Below the pieces are notes generated by a model that ran no database searches, was not told the origin of the DNA, and worked only from the letters and a program-made list of their open reading frames with translations. A stretch of 64,000 bases of DNA from Trachythela sp. YZ-2020 (taxonomy: Eukaryota > Cnidaria > Anthozoa > Malacalcyonacea > Clavulariidae): positions 1,488,001-1,552,000 of the forward strand of contig JADLSH010000113.1 in NCBI GenBank assembly GCA_016169945.1. The letters run 5' to 3'. A program made the position numbers and the translations under genes. This document shows, piece after piece, positions 29,216-41,400 of this stretch. The number at the start of each line of letters is the position of its first letter. The first letter of the stretch is position 1.

Positions 29216-30377
29216 ATCCATCGGATCGTTCCATATACCAACAGCGACATGTTTCGCAAATGGCCAAAAATGACAATAAGAAATCGTATCGAACATGCAC
29301 GAGTCACATTGTTAGATACACCTAGCCAATGACAAAATCCTTAAATATGAGGTCCCTACATTTTTGCCTTCCTACAGACGCTTGCAACACTAGTCATTCC
29401 CAATGGAATCTGTCGATATATACACAACCCAAATTCTCAACTATATATCTGATATATTTTTTATACCCTTAATTGGCCTAAACCTTTCCTAACCCAAAAA
29501 CCTAACCCTGCATGGCTGACCATAATTTTTAACCTAACCCTAAACTCAACACTAACCCCACACCTAACTCTTAACCTAACCCTAGACCTCACCCTAAACT
29601 TAAACTACCAATGTAGAATGTGTATTAATTTATATACAAACTATTCGGCTGTTCGTATATATATCGAGGGAGGAAGGATCCATATTTTCCTGATCTATTT
29701 TCATGTGACCATAATTTTTCCAAATATAAATATAGCTTCCTGATGTGGACACACAGCCCGAAATTGAAGGAACTGTTTACCTTTGAATAGACACGCCTTA
29801 AATTTCGATTAATTAAACTACTGTATGAATCAACAGATTACAAAAAAAACCATAAGAATAGAACTATTTTTTAACCTTAAAACATACCGAATCGTTTATT
29901 TCCCTAGGTCTAATACAAGACTTTGAAAATAAAGCTAGAATTTCTAAATCTTAAAAAGTTCACAACAGAAGGACTAAATAAGGTTACAAAATGTAAAACC
30001 CACGGAAGCACTAATGTTAAGCTCTGAAGCACATGACTTGCGATCGCATCGCTTTCGGATGCCGTGCCCACTTTCAACAACGAAACTAGGATGGATTTAA
30101 CCATTTTCCGAAAGCAAAATATGTTCCGCAATATGACGTAAGTCATAACGATTTGTAGAGAGCGCTGTAATGTATTCTATATATGATCGCCAGCAATTAC
30201 AGTATGTTGCATATTGTTGTGAGTCAAATTACAGAACTGGCTCTTATATAGTCTTACACATTATACACTATCAGTCTACGCGTAGTGTTCTACTTAATTA
30301 CTACCTTCGCACGTTACTTCATTACTCAAGATATGATGCTCTGTGATACGAACGAATTTTCTCAAAAAGAACGAAGA
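29216..30377. other. Gene-free stretch with degenerate telomere-like words
   Basis: At 29460-29610 there are scattered CCTAACCC, CCTAACCCTAAA and AACCTAACCCTA words, resembling degraded TTAGGG-type telomeric repeat on the minus strand, but not in uniform tandem phase. The rest is AT-rich without supported coding. Confidence 0.4.
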
Positions 30378-30405
30378 ATGGCTTCACAGACACGAGGACA
30401 AGCAG
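30378..30405 (+). CDS. Possible first coding exon of the SOCS gene
   Basis: ATG and nine further codons plus one base (MASQTRGQA, phase 1) end at a GT donor (AGCAG|GTATTA). The phase fits either of two acceptors upstream of the SOCS frame (TTTGCAG at 33768-33774 and at 33793-33799), which stays open to both. Nothing beyond phase and position supports the join, and the intron would be about 3.4 kb. Confidence 0.3.
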
Positions 30406-30479
30406 GTATTAAAAGTATTAAACAAATATGTATTGTTTGAATTTAAAAATTCAAAGGGAATATCTTGAACATTATTGGA

Positions 30480-30700
30480 CTTCTAGAGAAACAGTTTAGA
30501 ACTGATAGAGCTATCCATGCAGTATAAAATAAAGTTAGTTTAGTTTAGGTTTCCTCTTGTAGTAACACTGGATCAATTAAGAGATGACCCTTACTGGACC
30601 TCTATATAGGAAGAACAGTACGTTTAGAACTGATAGAGCTATCCAGTATAAATAAAGTCAGTTTAATTCAGGTTTCTTTCTACAAAGGGTAGTAACACAG
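30480..30700 (+). repeat. 114-bp family, two units in plus orientation
   Basis: AGTTTAGAACTGATAGAGCT, AAAGTTAGTTTAGTTTAGGT, TTCCTCTTGTAGTAACACTG and ATGACCCTTACTGGACCTCT are the reverse complement of the unit in the large arrays. Confidence 0.75.
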
Positions 30701-30730
30701 TCAACATTGGACGTGTCAACCATTTAAATT

Positions 30731-33700
30731 ATGGCCTGGCCTTACTGTAATTTTATTACAAACACTTTCGTTTTGGTGAAAACCATCGTTTTTAAAAAGA
30801 ACAGTTTCGACTTGTTTCTGACCTTACAAACAAATTTGACCAATTTGGCTAATCGGGATAACCCAAATAGAATATTTTTCTCCAAAGGCAAAACATATGT
30901 TTATTTAAATGAATTAAATGCTAAATTGGGCATCGTGTGTCGCTATATACGCGAAGTCACCTTCAGGGAACCTAATATCTTTTCCTGGAATTACGCATAT
31001 AAAACGAAAATCGAAAGACATATTTATCTAATTTGGACACTTAAGAAATTAAAGAGAAAACAAATTTATATCAAAAGAAAGAATCCTCCTGAAACAAAAC
31101 TGCTTTACAAAATTTGAGTCAACCTGCAGGACACAATCATGGAGTCGCTTTTGCACCAAAAACGCGATGGTAAGCAACAAAAATAGTTTTTGCTCATATA
31201 TTGATTGGTCGGTTTCATTTACCAGGGCAGCAGACGATGGTCGACTTCAGAAATGTTCACACAATCACACTTTTTACTATAGGAGCAATCAAATAGAACT
31301 AAAAATATATTTGCCATGCACCAAATACGTCCAAGACTACTGAGTATAAGGAAAATAAATGCATTATTTTGTTACTCACGGTTCAATGCCGGTTGACAAC
31401 CATCTGGTGTACGAGACTCGATAGTGCTTAGCGAAACGTACTCTTACAATTTTATACTTGTTTTAGCTCAGATATCCAAATCATTTATTGGTGTATGCTA
31501 TTTGTGCACTAAAATGAAATTGTCTAAACAAAATTGCATAAACCTCTACGGTATATATCTTGAATTACACGTTAGGGTTTTGAAGCGTTAATTTCTGTAG
31601 GTTTAATCGATCGCAATTTGCAAAATATATTTCTTTACATATGAGACAACATATTATACAGTTGCGTTTTGACGGAGTTGCACTCATAGTTACAACTTGT
31701 CTTTTAACTTGGCTTGCAAACAGTGCACGGGTAACAATGCGAGATGTAACAAACACGGCTATCGTCGCCTCTTACAACATTTTGTTGCAAGAAGTCAGGC
31801 CGCGTTGCATGCAACACCTCAACAAATGTTGCAAGACTTTATATAGATGATTCGCAGCATTACATTGGTCATTGCCAAACACGTTGCTACCTGGACGATA
31901 CTGGCTTTTAATTGTGTCACATATTTTATACACGCTGTGCAGTTATTATGCTTAAAAGCCTCAAATTTGCATATTTTTGGCAAGATAGGAGATCGAGAAA
32001 GGCATTTGATCAGCGTGTAGATTTTAATAATATAAATAGTCGATGCCGAACGTCAGTATTCGAGCAGTTCTTGGTCAATTCATCAGATTTTACCCAAGTC
32101 ACAAGCTGAAATGGTTTTAAGCACGAAAGTGCAAGTATATCGGGGCCTTAAAGGCAATTATGTCGTGATTGTTTTACACATATGGGCAAAAAGAAAAGTG
32201 AAAGTAGAAATATATTCAATCGAAATATGATCTTACTGTGAAGCTCGGTGAACTTCAAAGGTCAAAGCGTCTATTAATTACGCCAATGAGCTACGATTTT
32301 ATATTGAGATGAAACTTTGCTTAAACGAAACTAATTCGTTTGGAATTTTGCTTATTAATATTTCATCTGTACGGTTGAGTGGGACGATTGTTTCATTATG
32401 CAAAAAATTCATTGTCTTCGCCGTGCACAAATTTGCGAGGCAAGACGATTTCGGACCGCACGCGAATTCGTTCAGTTCATTCGATTAGCTGTGCTCGAAT
32501 TCGTACCCGGTTTAAGACAGACGAGCAAGTTTTCTATGACAAGTTTCTATGACAAGTTTTTTAAAGTTTTATTTGCCACTGCACGCACGTGTTGTACATT
32601 ACAACAAACACTCTCTGGTTTTCTGACCGCCATGACACCACTCACAAAATAGCTAATACAACAATAGATTGTGACCAACCGTACCTAATCAATCAAATTA
32701 CTTTGAGTAATCCTTGTTGACCCATACAGACAGACAGTGAAAATTTTTATGACAGTAATAACTTGTTCAAAAGCTAGCATGTTAGCTTTTGAACAAGATG
32801 TACTTGTCGTACAAAAAATTGACAAAGTTGCGTATGCAGACGAGCAAATAAAACTTGTCATATAAAAACTTGTCATAGAAAACTTGATCGTATGTAAGAG
32901 GCTTAAAGCAGCCTCGTACCCAGGCGCTTTTATTAAAGGAAAAAAATTCGCGTTCAGCTAATTTATAGAGATCAGTGGCTGAGACTAGCGAGCGCGCGGG
33001 GGTGCTTGGGGAGGACCCCGCGCGCTCGCTAGTCTCAGCCACTGATCTCACCCCCGTGCCATACAGAGGTGTGACGGGTGTACACACTTATGCTTCAGAC
33101 GCCTGCCGAGCATGCGCAGTTAAAGTGCACGATTCAGATGGCGGCTCGCTTTTAACTGCAGTTTACTTTTTAGAAGCGCGTAATAATGCGAAAAGATTGT
33201 GCAACTTTAAAGAGCCGAAAATGTTGGGAACTTGGGGAATGTTAGGAACTTGGAATGGGGGAACTTGCCGAGCATGCGCAGTTGATCATTTTTTGCCAGG
33301 CCGCCTGAAATCAGGTGGGTACACGAAAACGTAAGTCTCCCAAGTGTTTACGACGGCCCGTTCCACCTCTGTATGATCTCTACTCTGTGCCCGCGCGCTC
33401 GCTCAGCTTAGCCACTGATCTCTATAAATGAGCTGAATGCGTAAATTTTCTTTTCCTTAAAAGCGCCTGGGTACGAGGGTGATAAATTAGCTGAACGCGA
33501 AGTGTTAACACTCCAAGGTCACAGACCAGTATATTAACGCTCATCAATACAGCAAGGGACTTCCCCTATAGGCTAAGACTTCCCCTCGAAAATAAAAGCG
33601 GAAGTTCGCGCGTTTTCAATTCCAGGAAAATAGATTCCAAGATTTAAATTCAAGTCCTCAAAATATGCAATTAGAAACGTCTGGTGTATTGCGTTGCTAA

Positions 33701-33834
33701 AATAAACTTTGATGTTAACAAATATGCAAGTCTCAGGAGAGTAATATTCGTCAATTCTATTATCCTTTGCAGAAAAACTGAACATTTGTTGGTTTGCAGA
33801 AGACCTTTCGCACAGATGGCATTTATTACGTGCA
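30731..33834. other. Region upstream of the SOCS coding exon
   Basis: Contains an AT-rich 128-codon open frame (30731-31117) with no recognisable motif, listed here as unsupported, then no gene up to the MITE at 32912. A perfect hairpin with 15-bp arms lies at 32762-32797. TATGACAAG words at 32535-32560 recur inverted at 32855-32885. Confidence 0.4.
32912..33478. mobile_element. 567-bp foldback/MITE with long terminal inverted repeats
   Basis: Ends are CCTCGTACCCAGGCGCTTTT and its complement AAAAGCGCCTGGGTACGAGG. The symmetry continues for about 90 bp (GCTAATTTATAGAGATCAGT and ACTGATCTCTATAAATGAGC). Just inside the left arm is a second palindrome, with 32-bp arms at 32970-33001 and 33016-33047. 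No coding region; no clear target duplication. Confidence 0.8.
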
Positions 33835-34416
33835 ATGCAAGCAAAACCGTCGCTGTTGGTACGACAGAGTTCGCCTAATCGTCTGGCAGAAGTATTAGAA
33901 CGTCTGGAGAATTCGTGTTGGTATTGGGGACCTATGGACAGTGTCGAAGCGATGCGGAAACTAAAATCTCAACCTATTGGGACATATCTCCTACGAGACA
34001 GCACCGATTCAAGGCATCTGTTCACACTATCTGTCCGAACAGCGAAAGGAATGACAAACGTACGAATTCTGTATAAAAGAGGGCGATTTAGCATGGATAG
34101 CATCGAACCAGCTGATAAAAATATGCCGAATTTCGATTGCGTGTTAAAACTCCTCTACTATTACGCGCGTGTAAGCAACAATCTTGACGGACGAAAAGTT
34201 TTCGCCATGCAAAGCCACGAAAAAGAAAGCGATACAACGAATACCCCACAAGAAGTGCCCTTCGTCTTAAAGAAGCCTTTATTCTACAAGACAGCAACTT
34301 TAAAGCATCTTTGTAGAAGAACTGTGAACAGGACGTACAATTTAGAGCAAGTTTTGGCCTTGAATTTGCCTCCAACGGTCGAGAATTACATGTTGAAATA
34401 TCCGTACCCAATATAG
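33835..34416 (+). CDS. SOCS-family protein (CIS/SOCS2-like)
   Basis: Suppressor of cytokine signalling: its SH2 binds phosphotyrosine on receptors or kinases and its SOCS box recruits Elongin B/C-Cullin 5 for ubiquitylation. 193 aa from ATG 33835 in one exon. The SH2 begins CWYWGPMDSVEAMRKLKSQP at about 29 and carries the phosphotyrosine-binding Arg at 54 (GTYLLRDS), then LFTLSVRTAKGMTNVRI and FDCVLKLLYYY. The SOCS box at 154-193 has BC-box TLKHLCRRTV (L-x3-C-x3-V) and a Cul5-box-like LNLPPTVENYML. The order WYWG, RDS, SOCS box and the short N-terminus fit CIS/SOCS2 among the SOCS classes. Likely induced negative feedback on JAK-STAT-like or RTK signalling. The frame is open upstream of the ATG to two AG acceptors, so a few more N-terminal residues could come from an upstream exon. 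ATTAAA at 34485 is a possible poly(A) signal. Confidence 0.9.
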   Translation: MQAKPSLLVRQSSPNRLAEVLERLENSCWYWGPMDSVEAMRKLKSQPIGTYLLRDSTDSRHLFTLSVRTAKGMTNVRILYKRGRFSMDSIEPADKNMPNFDCVLKLLYYYARVSNNLDGRKVFAMQSHEKESDTTNTPQEVPFVLKKPLFYKTATLKHLCRRTVNRTYNLEQVLALNLPPTVENYMLKYPYPI

Positions 34417-36676
34417 CGAGGAATTTGTATAATGAATTGTACAGAAATATAAATATTATTTTGCGTATTCGTAAAAATATTATAATTAAATAGTTTTTGC
34501 AGCAGTTTGTGGTCACATACGTGGTTTTTAGTAGATTTTAAAATACAAAAAGCAAGTACAATGTCAGTGGAACATCGATATAACGGACAAGTTAATTGGG
34601 ACCGACTAAGCTTGCTGTGGCCTTGTTTGCATGAAGGTGTTAGTGACAGTATGTAAACGTGAGAAGCGTGTAAAATACAGCGATAGCCAAGTGCTATATA
34701 GGCATAGCTTTAAGTATATATGTTTTAAAATGCCAGGGTCCATAACGTTTGTACTCAGAATGTTAAGTTAACTGGAACGGATCGATCGTTAAGACGAATA
34801 AGCGTAGTTCTTTTTAATAATTTACATAAATTCAAAGTCTGTTTTCCAAAACGTAGCGTTATTTCTTTGTTTCTTGAGCACTAGTGTGGAACGATGACGA
34901 CTTCGGCACAAAAGAAAATTCTACAAATGGGTTTAATGTTAACTGGAAAGAAATCTATCAATTAAAACGAATAAGCCTACGTTTTAATATGCATAAAGTT
35001 AACTTTGGGTTAAATCTTTTATAACTTATTCAATAAAGACAATGACTAAAATAATTTTTTGTTGACTTTATTTTTTAGCTAACCCCAAAAACCTGTGAAT
35101 TAATAATGACCAGCATTTTCAGTTATTCACGAGTAACTGAATTTTATACATATTACTTTAAAATAATTTTATCGCTAAACGAAAAAGATGTGTTTTGGTT
35201 ATCGTACCATTTTTTCCTTTATTGTTTTCTGTCCCACTTATAATAGCAACATGCGGGTCTGTCGGTGCTTTCGAAAACCATTTGAAGGACAGTTGATTGA
35301 GTGCATTAATTGCGCATCAAGTTTTGTAAATCAGCGCCGACGCGCGCGCCTGTGATTAAATTAAAGGCCGTTTTCCATTAGGGCCGTGTTGCCCGCGCGG
35401 GCGAAGCGAACGATTTTATGCGTATTCGTATGACATTGTAAGGCGATAGCCTTGCACGCGCGCACACTTGGAGGAAATGTTCACTCGTGCACAAAATTGT
35501 TCAACATGTTGAATATCAGGTGCCGATGGCACGCGTGAACAATAGCGCTCAAAACGCCACCGCACACTGGGGGAACTTGCTTAAGTCACGTGAAAATCAG
35601 TCGCGCGGGCACGCCGCGAAAGTTGAATGTAGTTCAATTTTCATGCGTGTCCGCGAGCAATAACACGGACAGAAAACGCTTAGGATAGACACCTACAGAG
35701 AAAGTTGAAATACGTTCGCTCCGCCTGCGCGGGCAAAGGGGAAAACGGCCTTAAGACAGTTCGTACTGAATAAAGTCGGGGTAAAATTGCAGTTGAATCA
35801 TAACATATAGCTTAGACTGGAAGACTTAAAATATTCATGTCGGGGTATTCAACTGTTCAATCATCCATTCATATTTTACCAAAAGCCACAATTAAACTGC
35901 AATGTGATTTGAATGTAAACATTTGCTCAAAGAACATTATTAAACTTGGTTTCCATTTAGTGGAAAATGTCATAGCCAAGTCATGTTCGACGATGTGATA
36001 AAGTCTGCATCTATCTTGCGTTATGTGTGCTCGATCGCAGAGGTACATCCCGCATTCTATTACGAAAATATTTCTTCAAGTGCTGCAGTGAAGTGCATGC
36101 ACCTATTTGACTTTACACAGAAGACAAAATATGCTACAATCTTGGACAAAACCCTTGAGACCCATACAGGATCAAATGACATATTCACGAGTTGTCCAAA
36201 TTTGCCTGTTTTTCACCCCCTCACCCCCCAATTCAATGTTGTTGGGATGAAACATGTACTTGGGATATGTGACTATCTAATACTGTCAACAGTATTAGGG
36301 GAGGGGGGGGTTACATGAAAAGTAAATTATGGCGGAATACAGGAAGCAACAGCATGCATTTTCAAGTTTGAAAACTGATCTGGGTCTCAACTAGTTTTGT
36401 CCAAGATTGTACTTTAAAAAAAATTAAACGAACACTTCCATAGTGACTATATGTAAAACAGTTAAATATCCTGACATGCATATATTAAATTTTCCAGTCG
36501 CAACTACAACTGCAATTTTATCCGGATTCAGAAAGCTTCATTTTAACCGGAAGTCGAAACACGGCACTGGCTTATAAGTATTCCAAGACTGAATTCTTTG
36601 CCTCAGAACTGACCGATTTAAAAGTAGCACCCCAAATCATTTTAGTGATATATATGTATATATATATTACCCCCTT
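34417..36676. other. Intergenic region between SOCS and the polycystin-like gene
   Basis: 3' flank of both convergent genes. It contains the GC-rich MITE at 35365-35751. The open frame at 35983-36318 ends in low-complexity text and shows no family motif, so it is not called. Confidence 0.5.
35365..35751. mobile_element. GC-rich MITE with TAA target duplication
   Basis: Ends AGGCCGTTTTCC and GGAAAACGGCCT are flanked by TAA (35362-35364 and 35752-35754). Next inside are GCCCGCGCGGGCGAAGCGAA and the partly inverted CGTTCGCTCCGCCTGCGCGG. The 3-bp TAA duplication fits PIF/Harbinger-type elements. A relative is at 63070-63212. Confidence 0.7.
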
Positions 36677-38417
36677 TTATTCTAATGTTTCATCGTAAAA
36701 AGTCTCTTCGAAAGAGTCGGACTGCACCAGATTCAGCAGCTTTTCCATTTTCTTCTCCAACTTCTTCAGCATGTACTCAACATTGTTAATCGAATTCTCA
36801 TCCTTAAACCGGACATGTCGACTCTTCACCGAAGGTACGCTTACCTTTTTCGCGACATTTAAACGTCTAATTCCCAGTAATTCGTTCACGGTGTTCTTCA
36901 TAAAGTCAAAAAAGTCGAATGCATTTCGCTGGCTGTCATTCTTCGCCCTTGCACGCGAGAAACCATCGTTCAGAATGACAACGAAAATGTTCAACAATAC
37001 GAACTTCATCAAACACATGTAGATGAAAATAACGACGCGTTCTAGGACTGGGAACTGATGACGTTTCACGAGCACGTCAGATTTGCCTAGCAACACACGT
37101 ACGAGCGTTTGCACGGTACTCACAATGCTGACGAAGTCCGGATTATAAGCTTGAAGCATTAGATGGTAGAGAAGCGAAAATGCCATTAAAACTACCGAAA
37201 AAACCACGGTATAACTTATCAATTCGTAGGCGGTGTTAGATAGGGTTAAAGGCAGAAGAAACATACGACGGTTGAACTGAAATAGCCGTAGAAATTTCAA
37301 GGAAACCAAAAAAACTATGCTGGCGATGACGTATTCCAGTGACATCTGCCAGGAGGCGCTGTGGCGGAAGCTCGTAAACTTCGTCGGGTCCTCTCGGAAC
37401 TCCTGAAGGATCCGTTTTCGAAACACCATCGCAACAAAATATATCGCGATTGCAATCCAGGAAACAACCACGAGCACAATTTCGTAGAAATTCCAAGCTT
37501 TCGAGATAAACCTCCATTTTTCTCGAAATATGCCTTTCGCGGAATTGTACGTATATACGCACAGGCAGCCCAGGAAAAGTAACTGACAAATGAGGACGAA
37601 TATTTGAAAATTCCCCACATAGTTGTATAGTCGTATTGATAGGAGATTTGACATCGGGTTAAAATCCCCGCTAGCGGATATTTCGAGTACAAAGGTGGCG
37701 ATCGAAAACAGGTTGACATTAGGGTTATATAGGGTGAATTCGACAAAAACAGCACGAGTGTACTTGTCTATCCATTTGTGCTCCCTAAGTTCCCTGGTCA
37801 GGTTCAAAGATGCTTGATAATTTTGTCGGATTTCCTGACTATAACCCCCTCCGGAATATGTCTCGAGCCGTCCGACATATGGGGCAGTTATTAACCCATT
37901 TAAGCGAGTGTAGCACCAATGATCCGGGGGGAGCATGCCACTGTTTTTAACATTACATAGGTTGTTACCGGATGGTTTGGTCCAAGTATTTTCATAGCTA
38001 GCTTCGTCTTCATGGCTCCATTCGTAATTTCCTGAACAGCTTTGAATGATGTCTTTAAACATCGGTACCACATTGCAGACATCTGAAGGGAAAGGAGATA
38101 AAAGGCTAGATTGCCAGAATATAAATTTTGAAACAGTTTTAAGGACTAAAAGTATTACATGTTACTATAGAGTGAATTCTGTTTTGTTGAAACCGTGAAA
38201 AACGTTTGGGTTGAAAGTAATTAGATTTGATATATGTATAAACATGGTAACCTTTCTTGAGTCTCTTCTGTCGCATCCTAGCAGAACCAAAAAGAAAGCC
38301 TCCAAAATTAGCAGTAAATGTCGACCACTCAGTGGTGTAGTTGTACCATTCGTTGTTTGAAAGCCCCGGTAGAAGTACAACCTTGTTCCATAGCCAGAAA
38401 TCTTTAACATTAGCGAC
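36677..38417 (-). other. Polycystin channel module of the PKD1-like gene (exons 14-15)
   Basis: Exon 14 carries the polycystin-family motif FWLWNKVVLLPGL and GSARMRQKRLKK. Exon 15 carries the extracellular TOP-like region (YNPNVNLFSIATFVLEISASG) and several TM helices, including the pore-proximal segment VLMAFSLLYHLMLQAYNPDF. The likely pore segment STVQTLVRVLLGKSDVL lacks the acidic filter typical of PKD2 channels, as in PKD1-type subunits. The C-terminus (NVEYMLKKLEKKMEKLLNLV) is a predicted coiled coil, which in PKD1/PKD2 complexes mediates subunit association; partnership here is inference. Confidence 0.85.
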
Positions 38418-41400
38418 CTTGAAAAGAAATAGACTTAGAAACTAACTTTATACTGGATAGCTCTATCAGTTTTAAACTGTTCTCCCTAGAGGTCCAGTAA
38501 GGGTCATCCCTTATTGATCCAGTGTTGCTACAGGAGGAAACCTAAACTAAACTAACTATATTTACACTGGATATTTATATCAGTTCTAAACTTTTCCGCT
38601 AGAGGTCCAGTAAGGGTCATCCCTTATTGATCCAGTGTTGCTACAGGAGGAAACCTAAACTAAACTAACTATATTTACACTGGATATTTCTATCAGTTCT
38701 AAACTTTTCCGCTAGAGGTCCAGTAAGGGTCATCCCTTATTGATCCAGTGTTACTACAGGAGGAAACCTAAACCAAACTAACTTCATTTATACTGGATAG
38801 CTCTATCAGTTCTAAACTGTTCTCTCTAGAGGTCCAGTAAGGATCATCTCTTATTGATCCAGTGTTACTACAGGAGGAAACCTAAACTGAACTAACTTTA
38901 TTTATACTGGATAGCTCTATCAGTTCTAAACTTTTCTCCCTAGAGGTCCAGTAAGGATCATCCATTATTGATCCAGTGTTACTACAGGACGAAACCTAAA
39001 TTAAACTAACTTTATTTATACTGGATAGCTCTATCAGTTCTAAACTGTTCTCTCTAGAGGTCCAGTAAGGGTCATCTCTTATTGATCCAGTGTTACTACA
39101 GGAGGAAACCTAAACTAAACTAACTTTATTTATACTGGATAGCTCTATCAGTTCTAAACTGTTCTCCCTAGAGGTCCAGTAAGAGTCATCCATTATTGAT
39201 CCAGCATTACTACAGGAGGAAACCTGAACTAAACTAACTATATTCACACTGGATATTTCTATCAGTTCTAAACTGTTCTCCCTAGAGGTCCAGCTAGAGT
39301 CATCCCTTATTGATCAAGTGTTACTACAGGAGGAAAGTAAACTAAACCATCTTTATCTATACTGGATAGCGCTGAGGTCCAGTAAAGATCTCTAGTAGGT
39401 CTTTCCACTCCTCTGACATGTGACTGATGCGAAATTATAATCAGACAACGGCATATTGCAGGAATCAAACATAAGGAGTGAACGTTTGATAACATTATGA
39501 AAACAATATTTTGAACCACCATACCTGATAAAACCCATAACTTTGTTTTTTCAACGATTTCTCCGTGTAGTTTTGGTAAACAAACGTATTTTCTTGCGTT
39601 GCAGTTAAATGGTACCCGTTAAGATCTCTCTGGCCGTAGGCTATGATCAGAACCAACACGGTGAAACACAGATGAGAGAACACATTTTTCATCAAGCCAT
39701 ACATGAATTTGTCTTTTTCCCGTTTCCCTCTTGCGGCTCGTAAAAACTCGTCGGCGGTGCAGAGTTTGAAGTCCGGAGCCTCGAACTCAGTCTCTTGTGT
39801 TGGCGCGGTCTCGAAGACCTCTTGTCGTATGACGTCATCGCTAGCGTAGCGCTCTTTTAACGGTCTTTTTAGGATGTACGCTAAAGTGACGGTGACTATA
39901 AGAACTTTCGACGGCTGTGCGATAAAGACGTCGTTGACTAAAGAAATTGATAGGGATAAAAGCCATTTCCTTGTCTTTTCTTCCCCAAATTCAATTGCAT
40001 ACATAAAAGTAACAGTTGCTGATATTAGGCAGGTTACTAACACTCCAACCCAACCGATATACCGACACCAATAGGGTAATAAATTATTATCCTTGGCCCG
40101 ATTAGCTTCCTGTGTTGGAGAATCGGCGGGACTCCGTAATAACGACGTCACACTTCGCGCGACATCCGGCGAGCCCTGGGACGAGACTACGATATACGAT
40201 AACTCGCTGATCTTCCGATGTCGTTCCGACGTTCTCCGAGGTGACGTTATCACTGGCGAAACTACACGTAATGTATCACGTGATACATCACGTGATAGGT
40301 CACGTGATTCAGCTGATCCGGCACGTGTCCCATGAGTTGATGTGTGCAAGTTAAAAAATCCTGGTCTTACTTTCGTATTTTGAGTCGGAGAAAAAGACGG
40401 CGGACGCATCGGAGATAGTTGTTTCTTGGACCGACAATGTCGGAAAATTTGAACAAGGAGGAGGTTAACTGGAAACACAATGAGACTGCTACATATGCCG
40501 ATGAAAATTTCATTCCAGGAGAAACTGAACAGGCCCAAGTTGATTTGTGACGCGTTCCCGCTCCCCCCTGTTTCGTACCACATCGCATTCGCCATCATGG
40601 AGGTTAGGAGTAGCGTGAGACAACATGACACGCGTTGTACACGTGTGAACGGGCTGGAAGCGGGACGAAACGCGACTGAAAACCAAAGGTGTGCGTCCGT
40701 GAGCTCGCTCGTTGCCCTGGAAACGAACAGATGACGAAACCGTTTTAGATCTTCTGCGCCTGCGATCGGTAGCAACCGCTGAATTTGACCGTCGCCTTCG
40801 TCCACTGCAAGCCAGCGGTAGCATAGAAAGTTTTCGACCTGCCCAGTCTCCGAGTCGAGCACAACCACGCGGTTCACAAACCATGCTGGATCACTTCCGG
40901 TATTATCATGCCATATATGGAGATAATCGAGAGGGCCTAAACTTCCGGTCGTTGTAACGAGAAACGAGTCAACATGACCGCGTTTCAGGACCTCACGTTT
41001 GGAACTTTTCAGCAAGCATTTCCGACTCTTTCCGAGCTCGCCCGAGAGCATGAGTCCGACATTTGCTGACGTGCCAGCATTCCGTCTGATGCCAGTGTAA
41101 ATAATGACTTGGTATTGGTGAGAATCTGTCACGTGATTGCTGGGACACCACGTGATACCATTCTGAAACAAAGATTATAGACGATTAAAATCTCACATCT
41201 TGTAACAAGTCTGCCAACAAGCCGTCAACAAGTTGTCACCGCACTGCTTGTCCCAAGTTGTCAACAAGTATGGAACAACTTGTTAACAAATTGTAACAAG
41301 CTTGATGGCATTATCAGACTTGTTACAAGGTTGTTCCAACAAGTCCGTTACATGCTTGATATAACAATATTGTTACAACCTTGAGTTGTCAACCTTGTAA

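Noticed and set aside
30731..31117. 128-codon AT-rich open frame
   Set aside because: Has an ATG but no recognisable motif, no neighbouring exons in phase and skewed Lys/Asn/Ile content typical of AT-rich non-coding DNA. It could be a relic, but I cannot support it.
35983..36318. 111-codon plus-strand open frame between SOCS and the polycystin gene
   Set aside because: No family motif, no exon partners; ends in G-rich low-complexity sequence.
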